From assembly GCA_023333565.1 (NCBI GenBank), contig JAJKFH010002711.1, forward strand, positions 355,501-419,500: a DNA stretch of 64,000 nucleotides, given 5' to 3'. The notes under the pieces were generated by a model. That model worked only from the letters and a program-made list of their open reading frames with translations, was not told the origin of the DNA and did no database searches. Made by a program: the position numbers and the translations under genes. Positions 25,231 through 36,700 of this stretch are shown one piece after another. The number at the start of each line of letters is the position of its first letter. The first letter of the stretch is position 1. This stretch comes from Puffinus mauretanicus (Eukaryota > Chordata > Aves > Procellariiformes > Procellariidae).

Positions 25231-25917
25231 TATTATTCAGCCAGGGTAAATTGGTACATGATATGTGAGCTGGAGACTGCAAACGTGATCACAACACACT
25301 ATTTTTCCTGCAGTATCATCAGTCACCCACTCTCTTCACACCATCATGCTCTTTAGCCCTCTTCTTCTACTGTTGGGAAGCATTCCAATTGTCTTGCCAG
25401 CTTTTGTGATAATGATCACTGCAATGGATGAACTTAACTGACATGGCCATGTTTAGCAAAAGTACTGTGTATCTATGAAATAGCAGTGATATTTGATCCT
25501 TATTAATCTGAACTGAATATTTTTTGTTGACTAGTTAGTCTACAGCAAATCGTCAGTCATTTAAAATGAGATCACTAATCGAACTATTTTTATTTTACTG
25601 TTTTACTTCATCAGAAAATGCTGCTCCACCAAAAAAAGATTCCTGGGAAGAATCAGTTTGAGCAAAACCATCCAAGTGATTTCTTAGGTCAAGGGCAACT
25701 ACTTTTTTTTTTTATCCTCCAATGACAGAGGAAAAGACAGTTAATGTCCTGGTCATTACAGCACTCTGACAGGCTCTGGCAGGTCCAGGTTTAGCTCCCT
25801 GACCTACCTGGTTATTTTGGGTTCTGCTCCTCTGTCTTCCTCTCTCTGTCACAGCTTCTTATATTCCTTATTACACCTTCCATGGTGTAAAAAACCCTGA
25901 AATTTATTTCGGTGTAA
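25231..25917. other. Noncoding sequence, nothing recognised
   Basis: Unique-looking sequence between the CR1 and the solo LTR, with a short T run near 25703-25713. No gene or repeat named. Confidence 0.55.
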
Positions 25918-26490
25918 AATGGTGTCCTGGTTCCGGCTGGGACAGAGTTAACTTTCTTCCCAGTAGCTTGGGGGGTGTGCTGTGTTTCGGGTTTGGTATG
26001 AGAGGAGCGTTGATGGCCCATTGATGCTTTGGTTGTTGCTGGGTGGTGCTTGTACCGGGGAGTTTTGGTTTCTCTTTTTGGCCTCCCATGCCCTGCCACG
26101 CTCAGGGGAAGCTGGGGGGTGGGGGGAGCACAGGCAGGGTTGTTGACCCAGCTGGCCAATGGGGTATTCTATACCATGTGATGTCATGCTCAGTATAAAA
26201 CCCAGGGGTGTGAGGGGGCTCGCCCCACATTCGTGACACGCGGTTGGCGGTCGGTGAGCAGTTGCGTTGTGCATTGCCTGCTTTGTATATTCTGTTATTG
26301 TTGTTGTTCTCATTGTTATTATTACTGTTCTACTTCATTTTATTTCAATTATTAAACTGTTTTTATCTCAACCTGGGAGTTTTCCTACTTGTGCCCTCCC
26401 GGTTCTCTCCCCCATCCCACCGGAGGGGGTGTGTGAGCGAGCGGCTGCATGGGGTTTATTTGCTGACTGGGGTTAAACCTCGACAAATGG
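25918..26490 (+). mobile_element. Solo LTR of an endogenous retrovirus, with 5-bp TSD
   Basis: The LTR spans 25923-26485. It starts TGTCCTGGTTCCGGCTGGGA and ends GGTTAAACCTCGACA, giving the canonical TG...CA ends. AATGG occurs directly on both sides (25918-25922 and 26486-26490), a perfect 5-bp target-site duplication. Inside are a CCAAT box (26156-26160), a TATAAAA box (26194-26200) and an ATTAAA polyadenylation signal (26351-26356), in the U3-R-U5 order expected. No gag, pol or env sequence adjoins it. It therefore arose by recombination between the two LTRs of a provirus. The intact ends and duplication suggest a fairly young insertion. Confidence 0.93.
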
Positions 26491-27950
26491 GAAGCATTTT
26501 AGAACATTTTAGAGTATTTTTGAGAACATTTTAAACTACTTAGTTGCATACGAGAAACATTGTCCACCTAATTCTAATATTGAAAATAGAGGAATGAATC
26601 TTAAAAAGTCTGAATAATCATGACCTTGTGTGTTACCACATAGTAATCTCTTTAGTTGTACCGACATATCTGGCATTAAACAAAAGTATAAATATAGATT
26701 AAATGGGTTTCCATTCTAGGTTAGACAGGTAACTATGAACCATAACCTTAAACTGCAGTGCATAATGCCATGGCGTGAAACAATGAAAAGTCAATACAGC
26801 TTTTGGATATATTGTTTTCTAAGGAAATAAAATAGAAGTGTCGTTGCTTTGTGTCTTTCTTTTATTTCAAATGTCTTTTCATGAACTACATCTCATGGAT
26901 ATCAGAGCACAGGCTAGTGGTAGAAACCAACCCAAAAATTTTCTATGAAGAAAGCGCAATAGTTCACATGACAAGAAAGAAAACTGTGGGGATGGAAAAT
27001 AAAGGCATAAAATTGCACAATTAACATGAGGAATAAGTTGTAGATCCTCATTAACAGACACTGTGGAATGTTCTTGAGTGAAGGTCATTATTTACTGTCA
27101 AAGATTCAATCCAATTTCAGCAAAATGCTAACAAAACCCGAGGTCACAGCTGCCTGACAAGAGAATCATTATTATCTCAGTACTTTAATTAAAGGAAAGA
27201 ATGATAAGGTTGCTAAATCTTAAATCAGTAATCTGAATTTTCTTTTGGAATCTGATTCAACTGCTAGAATGGAAATCTGGTTTGAAAAAGGGTAATACGC
27301 AAATTAGAAAATGTAAAGCATGAATCATATTTGATTAACTGGATATATATAAATTAGTTATTTCATAAACATTTTATAGGCAGAGATAAATAAAAAAGCC
27401 AGTGTAATTTGAATTAATAAATTAAATGCAGGATAAAACTTAAAGAATATGTTTGAAGTTCAGAGAAGGCTGAGATTAAGTTAAAACAGAAATGTCACAT
27501 TTTTGTAAGTTTTTGTCTCACAAGTCACTTCTTGGATGAATTTTCACATCGTGATGAAATTTTTTCCTAAATACATTGCTTCAGTTTACATAACATCCAA
27601 GTAAAAACTACAATGCAGAACAGAAGTGCCAGCTGTGGCAATTTTGGATGCGTGACTCTGATTTAAGCAAGCTACCCCAAATTTTAATAAAGGTATCTCT
27701 CCAGACTTGGAGGAGAAGGAATGGAGTATAGATCACAACAGGGGTCAGTCTCCAGGTTTTTGAATTTTAAAGTGACTTTCTGAAACTCAGAGACTTGCTA
27801 GGATTTGCAAATGTGATTCAAGACGGTTGGTCCCAAATTCATTGCAACTAAACCTATGGAGTGAATTGTAGCCCGTCTGAATTTAGGAATACAGTTTGCC
27901 TTCCATATTCAGCCCAGAAACAAGGCTATTTCTAGAGGTGACTCACATTT
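26491..27950. other. AT-rich noncoding sequence, nothing recognised
   Basis: No gene or named repeat. The minus-strand frame at 26879-27088 looks like chance. Confidence 0.5.
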
Positions 27951-28000
27951 TAAAAAGACTCCTGGCTCCCAATTCAGGAGCCTCAACAGATGTTGAATTC
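27951..28000. repeat. Degenerate ancient dispersed repeat (candidate)
   Basis: ACTCCTGGCTCCCAATTCAG runs directly into GAGCCTCAACAGATG. GGCTCC and GGAGCC form a short inverted repeat, as in old sauropsid repeats with an AGGAGCCTAA-like core. Weak call. Confidence 0.25.
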
Positions 28001-29139
28001 TGCATAAATAAATCTGGATCTTTGAGATTTTGTCCCATTTCTGCTGGATAGCTTTGGAAATAAAGACTTGCTAGGCACAACAGGGGTTTGCAGCGCATTT
28101 GTTAATCAAAAGTGCAAAACTGCAAGGTAAGGTAGAATGTTTGAAGATTGATTATCCTCATTTTTTTGCTTCCTAAGGAAGCCTCTGATTAATTGCTATA
28201 TTTGTTATTCAGCATAACTTGTCCAAATTCAAATGCCAGATCGCTGCAATGGTCTACTTATGGTGAGTAAAAATGCAGTATATGAAACATCCTTTCTGAG
28301 TACAGAGATGGTTAAGCTTCTCCACCTGGATACAGGAGCTGATAGGAAAAAACCCCTTCTAAACCAAAAAGCAATTGAGCACAGTATACTGGGGCAGGGG
28401 GAAGGCAGCTCTTTAAAAGAAGATTGAGAACACTGATTAATTTCCTAAGTGATTTCATTATTATTTATACTAAAACTAGATTATAGTACTCTCTTAAAAG
28501 TATACTTCCCCTGTTGCTGGGGAGTACAGAGGAGAAACCATTGCTTGTTAACTTTGGGTTATTTCTGAGCAGAACTGTTTTTGCTTTGATTAGTCAACGT
28601 TAATCATAAAAAAACAGGTTTTCTGTATTCAGTAATGATATTCAGAATCCACAGACCAAACTGAAATATGATTAATTATAAGAAAATTAAACTGATATGA
28701 CATACTATAAAAAGAATGTATCTTTTTACTTTCCTTTTACAAAGATGCATTCCTTTATAGAAAAGTATAAAAGTATGTAAAAGAAGTACTGTTTTTGTTT
28801 TATGGCACCTTGAGACTTATTGTCAAATAGCATTCTGTATTTAGACCTGCATAATCAAATGCATAAAGAAATCAGAGTACCAGAAGCCAGACTATTTTAA
28901 CATCTCCCCTCCAAACCTAACAAACAAAACCGCCACAAAACAAGAGAATGGTATAAAAGCACTTTTGTGAACTTAAAGTCTAGTATTCCATCAACATTTT
29001 CTATTGATATTTATTTCATATTCTTTGGCAAAATAATCAATGCCTCATTTTTTATGGATTTAAATAGTTGTGGCTCCCTGTGAATAACGAATCTAAGCAA
29101 TGGATATGGGAATACCTGGGCTACAGTCTTGGCTCAGCT
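28001..29139. other. AT-rich noncoding sequence, nothing recognised
   Basis: The plus-strand frame at 28233-28427 has no recognisable motif. No repeats named. Confidence 0.5.
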
Positions 29140-29192
29140 TAAGTCAATGGGAAAAGTTCCTTTGATTCAGTAGGACTAGGATTTTACTCATG
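29140..29192. repeat. Degenerate ancient dispersed repeat (best copy)
   Basis: AAGTCAATGGGAAAAGTTCC is followed by TTTGATTCAGTAGGACTAGG and ATTTTACTC. This has the order AAGTCAATGG-AAAA-TTCC then CATTGACTTCAATGGG-CAGGATTT that I recall from ancient repeats of birds, turtles and crocodilians. Both halves are near inverted copies of each other, so the element folds on itself. I cannot name the family. Confidence 0.5.
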
Positions 29193-30690
29193 ATTTGTAG
29201 GCAAAATAACGTTCAGATTATTTCATGAAACTACCAAATATCTATGAATGCTGCTTTTTTTATGTGCTGTTATATGTGATTCTGCCCTGGGGTACAAAGA
29301 GCAGCGGGGCAGCATTTCCTTTGCAGCAAGAAGCAAGGGATAAATCATGAAGAAGGTAGATGCGGGAGAGGCAAATGAAGAAGGTTCATATTGTTGGCAA
29401 ATGAATGAGAAGACCCAACAGCAAAGGTCAAAAAGTGGCCTGGAAAGGCAGGATGAGGTCTTGAATGGGGGATTAAATGCGTGGGTGGGTTAAATGCCTC
29501 ACCTTTCTCAGTTTGCTCATTATATAAACAATTTGCCACAAGCCTATTACTTTGTAAAAAATAATCAGTTCTCAGAAAAAACATTGTATCCTTTGTCTTA
29601 CTAAATATGTCTTTGTAAACAGTGGCACGAACTGGAAAAGAAGGTCATACTCCTGCCCTTATACATACCTGCAACAGCACTCAACTATTCATTGCTAAAG
29701 TAATTTCCCTGTGACATATAAAATCTTGTCAGTGATTTTGTTTCAGAAGATGAGATTACCATGGTTATGTCAAATCAGAAATATTTCAATAAAATAAAGA
29801 TTATAGAGAAGTTTTCTGTACATCATTCTGAAAGGATTGCTTTTCATGGGTCTCTGGAGGCCCTGTTCTGCAAACCCTTACCTCAGCGCAATGCCTTTGA
29901 CACACAAATAGCTCTGCTGGTAGCGGTATGACAGCTTCCGTGAGTAAAGGTTTCAGCGTCCCATCACTGAGATTTCTATCAGGGAACAGGTAAATCTATA
30001 AGGAATATTTGAAAAATATTCTCAAGCACTTCCAACACATATAGTTGAGACATAGGAAAGATTTATGTAGCAGGCTTGAAAATCTGAAAGCTTTTTTTCG
30101 TTAGAAAAAGTTGTGATAGCAATTTAAAAATTAAACAACTCTCATGCCTTGGAATGTTTATTGCTGAATTATCCGTTTAGGATTTTGCTGGATCCTGCTG
30201 TGCCATTTATCTCTCTAAGAAGCAATTTCTTAAAGATTTCACCATTACCTGCTTGCTGTAACAAAAATGTGTTTGCTTTTTACAACTTGAAAAATGTATG
30301 TATGTGCAGAACGTCTACACATGTAGTGTTTTTCTTCTGGGGCAGAGATTTGGAGTAGAAAGAAGGAAATAGAGTATCTCATTTCACTGGTTTCTTCCTA
30401 GCATGAAATATTTACAGATTGCTTCTGTGAAAAGCAACAGCCTTTCTCTGGGAAACAGCAGATCAGTGCTTTCTCGGAGCCTGGCTGCAGGTCTTGCTCT
30501 TTAGTTCAAATCGCTCCACTTGCAGCACCTGGGATATGTGCCTGTGTGCCCACCACCTTTCTTTCCTTGCTGTTACATACTTATTCTGTCCTACGGTTGA
30601 AGCCTGTCCGTAACACAGCAGAGGGAGGAGGCTGACCGCCCTCCTCCAGAGGACCCGTGTTTGAAGTGGAGCATGCTCTCCAGTGCACCG
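29193..30690. other. Noncoding sequence, nothing recognised
   Basis: The minus-strand frames at 29345-29584 and 30463-30756 and the plus-strand frame at 30149-30358 carry no recognisable domain. G+C rises from about 30460 towards the CR1 that follows. Confidence 0.5.
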
Positions 30691-31180
30691 AATCACGCAG
30701 CATGGCTGAGGTGGGCAGGCGTCTCTGGAGATCCCCTCGTCCAACCCCCTGCTCACAGCAGGGTCAGCTGCAGCAGGTTGCAGACCAGCACCTTGCCCAG
30801 TTGGGTTTTTAATAGATCTCCAAGGATGGAAACTCCACTGCCTCTCTGGGCAACCTGTACCAGTGTTTGACCATCTTCACAGTAAATTAGTTCTTTCTTA
30901 TTCTTAGGCAACCTTCCTGTATTTCAGTTTGTGCCTGTTTCTTCTCACTGTCTCACTGGGCACCAGTGAGAAGAGCCTGGCTCCGTCTTCTTTAGTGTCC
31001 CCCATCAGGTATTTATAAACATTGATGAGATCCCCTCTGAGCCTTCCCTTCTCCAGGCTGAACAGTGCCAGCTCTCTCAGCCTCTCCTCGTATGAGAGAT
31101 GCTCCAATCCCTTAACCATCTTAGCGGCCCTTTGCTGGACTCGCTCCAGTACGTCCGTGCCTCTCCTGTACTCTGCATTG
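30691..31180 (-). mobile_element. CR1 LINE, 5'-truncated, different subfamily
   Basis: The + strand shows AATCACGCAGCATGGCTGAG, a decayed form of the reverse-complemented CR1 3' tail. A CTCGTCCAACCCCCTGCTCA-like stretch and GGGTTTTTAATAGATCTCCA follow. The minus-strand frame below about 31180 encodes [41 protein letters not shown], the conserved C-terminal region of CR1 ORF2 (shown here only as its motif run). The 3' region differs from the copies at 41.5, 44.8 and 54.1 kb, so it is a separate subfamily. Confidence 0.85.
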
Positions 31181-33629
31181 CAGTCCCAGCGTGTGGGAGC
31201 ACTGAGTGGGGCTGACCCACACGTGGGCCAGCACAGACCCACCAGGAGCTGCCTTACTCACAGCCCCCTGGGGAGAGGCGTTAGCCCTATCCCTTCTCCG
31301 GGCTTATTTCCCCAGGGCAGCAGCGGGGGCAAGGATCCTCCGCACTATGCCTCTGATGAGTGTAGGCAATCGATCTGACTGTCTCACAGTGCCCGCAGTT
31401 ATCTCTCATGAGATTTTTTTAAGCACAAATGGCAGCTCTTTTATATTGTTCCAAACAGCAAAGGATCTGAACTTTCAAAGCTGCCAAATTCTAAGCAGAA
31501 TCCGAAGTACTTATCTTCAGACAGTGCTCACTAAGGACTTTTTTTTGTTTGTTTGACTTGGATCACTGACACATAATCTTCATTTCAAGTCAAAGACAGT
31601 AAACTCTTCTTCAGTGCACTGAAGGCTCATCCTGACCTAAGTAACTCAAATCGTGATGATTAATGGATTATACACATTTAGATTGAATTTTATTAGGCAT
31701 TTCTTAACACTATACATCTTTGGCTACTCTGAGATACATTCACACTCCCAAAAGATATGGTAATTTGCCCTTCTGCTCAGGCATCCTTGCTGCAGATGTT
31801 GTGAGACTGACAAGTGCTCCTCAGTATATTCCCCCAAGACCCTGTAAGTTTAAACTGAATCTCAAAGATAATTTTCAGTCTCCTACTTCATATATGCTGA
31901 GTTCAAGTTCAGTGTACATAATTATATTCAGCGCCCTGTCACAAAAGGGAATCAATCTAGCCATACTCTATTAACTCCACCATTTTATGCTCAGCACCCA
32001 AAATACGTTTCGTGGAATTTTATAGACGCGATGTCTAGAAACGGCAGCGGGAAACATTGGAAACAGCCAGTGACCCAAAATCTCCTGGAGAACTGAAGTA
32101 CAGAAAGCACTTGCATCCTTTTATCTCGGAGAAATACTTTCAGATTTCTTTGCTCTGACGATTTGGGATTTTGCCAATGTGCAATTTATGAGATCTAGTC
32201 AACTGTATAAAATTATTGTGAAAAGTCTGTGGTTTTTTATTTCAATCTATGGATGGGGAATTTTGTCATTTTCTGAAAAGCTCTGTACCACTCACCAGAT
32301 TAGGCACAATGAAGAGTCATTAACCTTAATGACTACCCTGTCTACACAGGAGGCGTGCTCAGGAGGCCAGTTAAAGGTAGAAAAGCAATTTTTTTCCTCT
32401 TCCTTCTCTGTAAAAGGGAGCAAAAGGTAAAAATGCAAACTTTCCATTCAGGGCAGCAAAATAAAGCAACAAAGCAGAGAACTAAAAATAATTCACAGAA
32501 GGAACAAAAAGTGGCATATGGAGGATTCTGGCAAAAGAGGAGCACGTGTGGCTCATTTGTCTACCAGCCATGGCCACAGAAAGCTGCTATCCCTGGGAGG
32601 CTCTGGGAGAGGTGCTCAGAGGCAGCACAGGGGACACAGACCTGGGCCCCGCCAGCAAAACACGAGCAAGGTTCCTTACTTCATGCAGGCTCTTTTATCA
32701 TCACCCTGTCACGTGAAGAACGGGACTGAATGTCCACCGATCTAGCTTGGGCAGCTATATAAAGCAAGCATGAAAGACTGTAAAGTGCCCCTTGGGTTTC
32801 AACCTGCTTTGCCCACATGTCGAGTGTCAGTCTGAGAAGGAAGGCGGAAAATCGGGCTCTGCGTGCTCCTACAGTGCAGTCATAAGGGTGGTTCAGCCTC
32901 CTATTCAAATAAGTCAGCTTCAACCTTGAATGTAAAGCAGAATATCCCACTCAATTAAGAAATTGCTGCCCCAGATAACATGCACTCCGCAAGGAAAGAA
33001 ACAAAAGGCAGCACCAGACTTTGACAGTACAAACTTATTTGAAGAACTCCTTAGTGCTGCTCACTGCTTCACATGGCTTCCTGCTGTTTTCACACAGGTT
33101 TTACTAAGATGGACATAATTTCATATGGCAGATGATAGAATAATTTCCAATGATTATCTTTCCTTACTATTTCAGCCTTTTTATTTTATAAGGGAACATT
33201 ATGCATACATACTTGATACCATTTTAATTAATACTTTTTCTATTCAATCTCCAGCTCAGGTGAAATTATTCGTGTTAAAAGAGTAATTAACTAAAAACAT
33301 ATCTGAAACTGAAGAAAATGTGAAGCTTTACCCTACGTTTGTTTTTTCAAACCTACAATCAGCAATTTTTCTGTAAATATTAAGCCCTCAGGATTAAGGT
33401 AGAGAATATGTGGATAAAGCAAAAAGAAAAGTAGAACAAGCTAAGAGAGTGTGATTTAATGTGATATGACAGGAAAACAAAACAAAACAAAAGTACCAGC
33501 ACAAATGGGGGCTCCAAAGCCAAATGTTAGTTCCATACTACCATCAAAGACAAACTGCAGAGGCAAATAGTTTTCATACTGCCATCACTTTACATCTAGC
33601 AAAACATGCAGTACGAAACAACAGTCTTG
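31181..33629. other. Noncoding sequence, partly GC-richer
   Basis: Just beyond the CR1, 31181-31330 is GC-rich and could be a little more CR1 too diverged to recognise. Frames at 31206-31556, 31720-31974, 32179-32430, 32355-32729 and 32681-32950 overlap on both strands and contain no motif I can identify. Confidence 0.45.
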
Positions 33630-33720
33630 CACTTAGGCCTATATCCAAACCTGATACCGAGATGCCCGTACACAATTGAAATTAATGGTCCATTTAAGAC
33701 AAAGGGAGGAGGAATCTCAA
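33630..33720. repeat. Degenerate ancient dispersed repeat (candidate)
   Basis: It contains AGGCCTATATCCAAACCTGA, then AATTGAAATTAATGGTCCAT and a GGGAGGAGGAATCTC stretch, in the same order as the other CATTGACTTCA-type copies. Strongly diverged. Confidence 0.3.
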
Positions 33721-36700
33721 ATCTGATGCAATGTTGGGGCTTGAAGCATTATCCATAAAGAGAGGAATCTCTCTCAAGCAATTCAGACATCTAGCTAATG
33801 ACATGCTGACTGATGAGTAATACATTTCCATGTGTCTTTTTCTATATACTCTGTATAGGTAGTGGTACCCTGGGAGCCAGACACCTGAAAATCAGATATG
33901 ATGATACTCACTGCATTTAAGTTATTTGTGCATCTTAAATTCCATATGCTCAAGTGAAAAGCACTGAGAATCCTAACTTATTTGTGCCTGTGTGCTTTGC
34001 TGGGACTCACTCCCAAAACATTGTGAATATGGTCCTCTATTGCAAAACTTCTGTGAATGGGAAGCACCATTACCAAAGAACGGCAGGAATATGGCAATCT
34101 TGATGATGAAAATTAATAAAAAATGAATTAGAAAGAAAATTGTCTCGAATGTGCTACTTTCCTGACTGAATACCAAGTTTGTATCAACCTTTCTAGGCAC
34201 AGACATAAGGAGCTCCGGAAAAAGAAAAAAAAAAAAAGGAAAAAGAGATGAAGCATAATAGAGTGTTAAAATTGGAGCATTGCTTCCATACCCACGAGAT
34301 TGCTTTTTCTTTAAAGTATTTCAATTATCCTGACAATGAAAGAAAAAACAGCTACATTAGTTTTATATTATTTCCATAACAGTTATCTTCAGTCACTTCT
34401 GATCTGACAAATTTCTACATATATTGCACCGAATAAGCTTGTTTTGTTTTCTTCCAACCCCTTTGATGAAGTGTAAATCATACCACAATTGTTTCACTGG
34501 AGGCTTGCTATATGCACCATCCTACAGAGCCTGTTGCTAAGACAGAGCATGTGGTGAGGCTCCACCGTGGCAACAAGTACCAGCCCATGATACGTTAAAA
34601 TCCTCAACTCCTCAATGTTAAAGATCATTGCATCCTAGATAGGGATTCTATAATCTGAACAAACAGAAATCCCCTGCTCTTTCTGGTAGTGGTGCAATAT
34701 CAGCAATTAGCTGCTGAGCCCCAGACTGCATCCCAGAAGATGAGCAGAACAGCTGTTTTGGATTATTAATGGCCACTGGCTTTATATCATTATGTTTTTA
34801 ATTTGGGCAGCATATTGTTCTTAATTCCCCTCCAAGAGACAGACTCTGTGAAGATAATCAAGAAAGTTTAGTTGTCTTTGTGAGTGCTTCTGAAGAGTTT
34901 TTTTTTAACCTCATCAAACCCTACCAGGACTTTTCTGCAAGGAGTCTTCCCAAAGCTGCAGGCTGCACTCACAGAAAGCTGGTTTTATTAAGATTCAGTC
35001 AGTCAGCATTGTACATGTCACACTGTAAGGAGTCCTGGGTATATCTCCCAAAACAGATGATTCCCGAAAGAAGGATAACCGTGTCTGTATGGAGGCATTA
35101 TGTCAAAAGACTCTATTATAAATGAGGTAAAACTGATGTCGTGTAACAATCAATACACACAGTTAAAGAGATTTGCGCAAGCTTATAATTGTTACAAATT
35201 CAATTACTTCAGCAAATGTAAATACAAGAGATAAAATATGCTAAACAGTTCAAAATTCTTTGATGAAAGCTAAAACTAATTTGTGTGCTATAATGTGCAG
35301 TCTTGTTGAATGCAATCTTACGAACTGTAGCAATCTTGACCAGAGTTTAAAGGTATCCAGTCACTGAAATGTTCATTAAGCATTATCTCAAGAGGCAGTT
35401 CTGTTTGCTAGAATGATCTTTTTTAATTAGTGAATTACAGAACCACATAAAAAACCTTCAGCTGTCGTCGCCTTCTGCTTACACAACATCTTTCTACTGC
35501 CTAAGAACAAAATTGCTCTGTAATTGTATCCTTGCAAATAAGCAAAAAATGCACTCCAGGAAAACTTTAGCAGTTCCTAAGATGGGTCAAAATAAAGATG
35601 AAGAACCAAACACCTTACGGGTTATGACCAAGTTTTCTTTTGCATCTTTCAGAATCTTTTAATGGTAGCTATTTTGGTAAGAAAAATGACATGATTGTTG
35701 ATATCATATGACCCGTGTGAAATTGAGGTGGTCTTCACCAAACAAAAATATCACCCACATACAGCTATGGTTAAAAATCATGCAAAAAACCTGACCCATG
35801 GAAGATGGAGAAATTGTGCAATTCCACCTGATCAAGCACTGAACATAGACCTGTCCTAACACTCTCAGAACAAGAGTAACATATTCCAGCTAGATTTTTA
35901 TCATGTCTTGTTTGTGGTTAACTCTTCTTTTGACTTGATTAATCATAGCTCAGTGTCAGAATTATTGTCTCTTGTACTCTTGTTGTCAGATGAGGGAGAC
36001 AAGCTGGGGATATTTTACCGATAATTATCCATTCATCCAATTACTTCTGCCCATTTAGAAAATGGTACAAAATGAGCAAAAAAATAGTAGCTTCTAGAAG
36101 AATATTATTCCTACCTATTGATCATGAAAGACACTGATCTAAACCTGTGTATATTTGAAACTTTTGGCTGTAACAAGAGATTGTAGGTAGGCATGATGTG
36201 TAAAGATTATGAAAGGGTGCACGAGGTTTGTAGGATGAGATTAGGAGTACCAGTTAAATATGTGTAAATAGTCATTCTGACAGTCAGCAAGCATGCAGTA
36301 AACAAGGGAGCACAAAACTTCCAATATAGCCTTTAGTATAAACAAGTCAGCGCTTCTGAAATACTGTTAGCTTGCAGATAAGTAATAGGTGTTTAGCTCA
36401 ATAGGTTATCTGAATGCAAAAATCCAGCCTGTAATCTTGCGTGCACTACTGACTGTACAAGGCTTGAGCAGGGCTGTGAATACATCAATACAGAGATGGC
36501 TGTTGCATCAGAAAAACAAATACATGAACCAACCAACTAACCAATGCCACAACTCAGATAACAGCCATTTTTTCCCATGTTATCAATATATACATGCTTT
36601 AACTGAGAAGAGAGTGAAGGAAGATTGGCCACATCAAATTGTTTTCCGCATTACCCCAGAATAAATGCATAGTGACTCCAGAAAAAAAACCCACACCACA

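Noticed and set aside
25812..26534. Open frames on both strands, up to 121 codons, across the 25.9-kb LTR
   Set aside because: They lie in U3, R and U5 of a solo LTR and match no viral protein; they come from its GC-rich, stop-poor sequence.
34226..34246. A-rich run as a retrocopy tail
   Set aside because: Upstream sequence shows no gene remnant and the run is impure.
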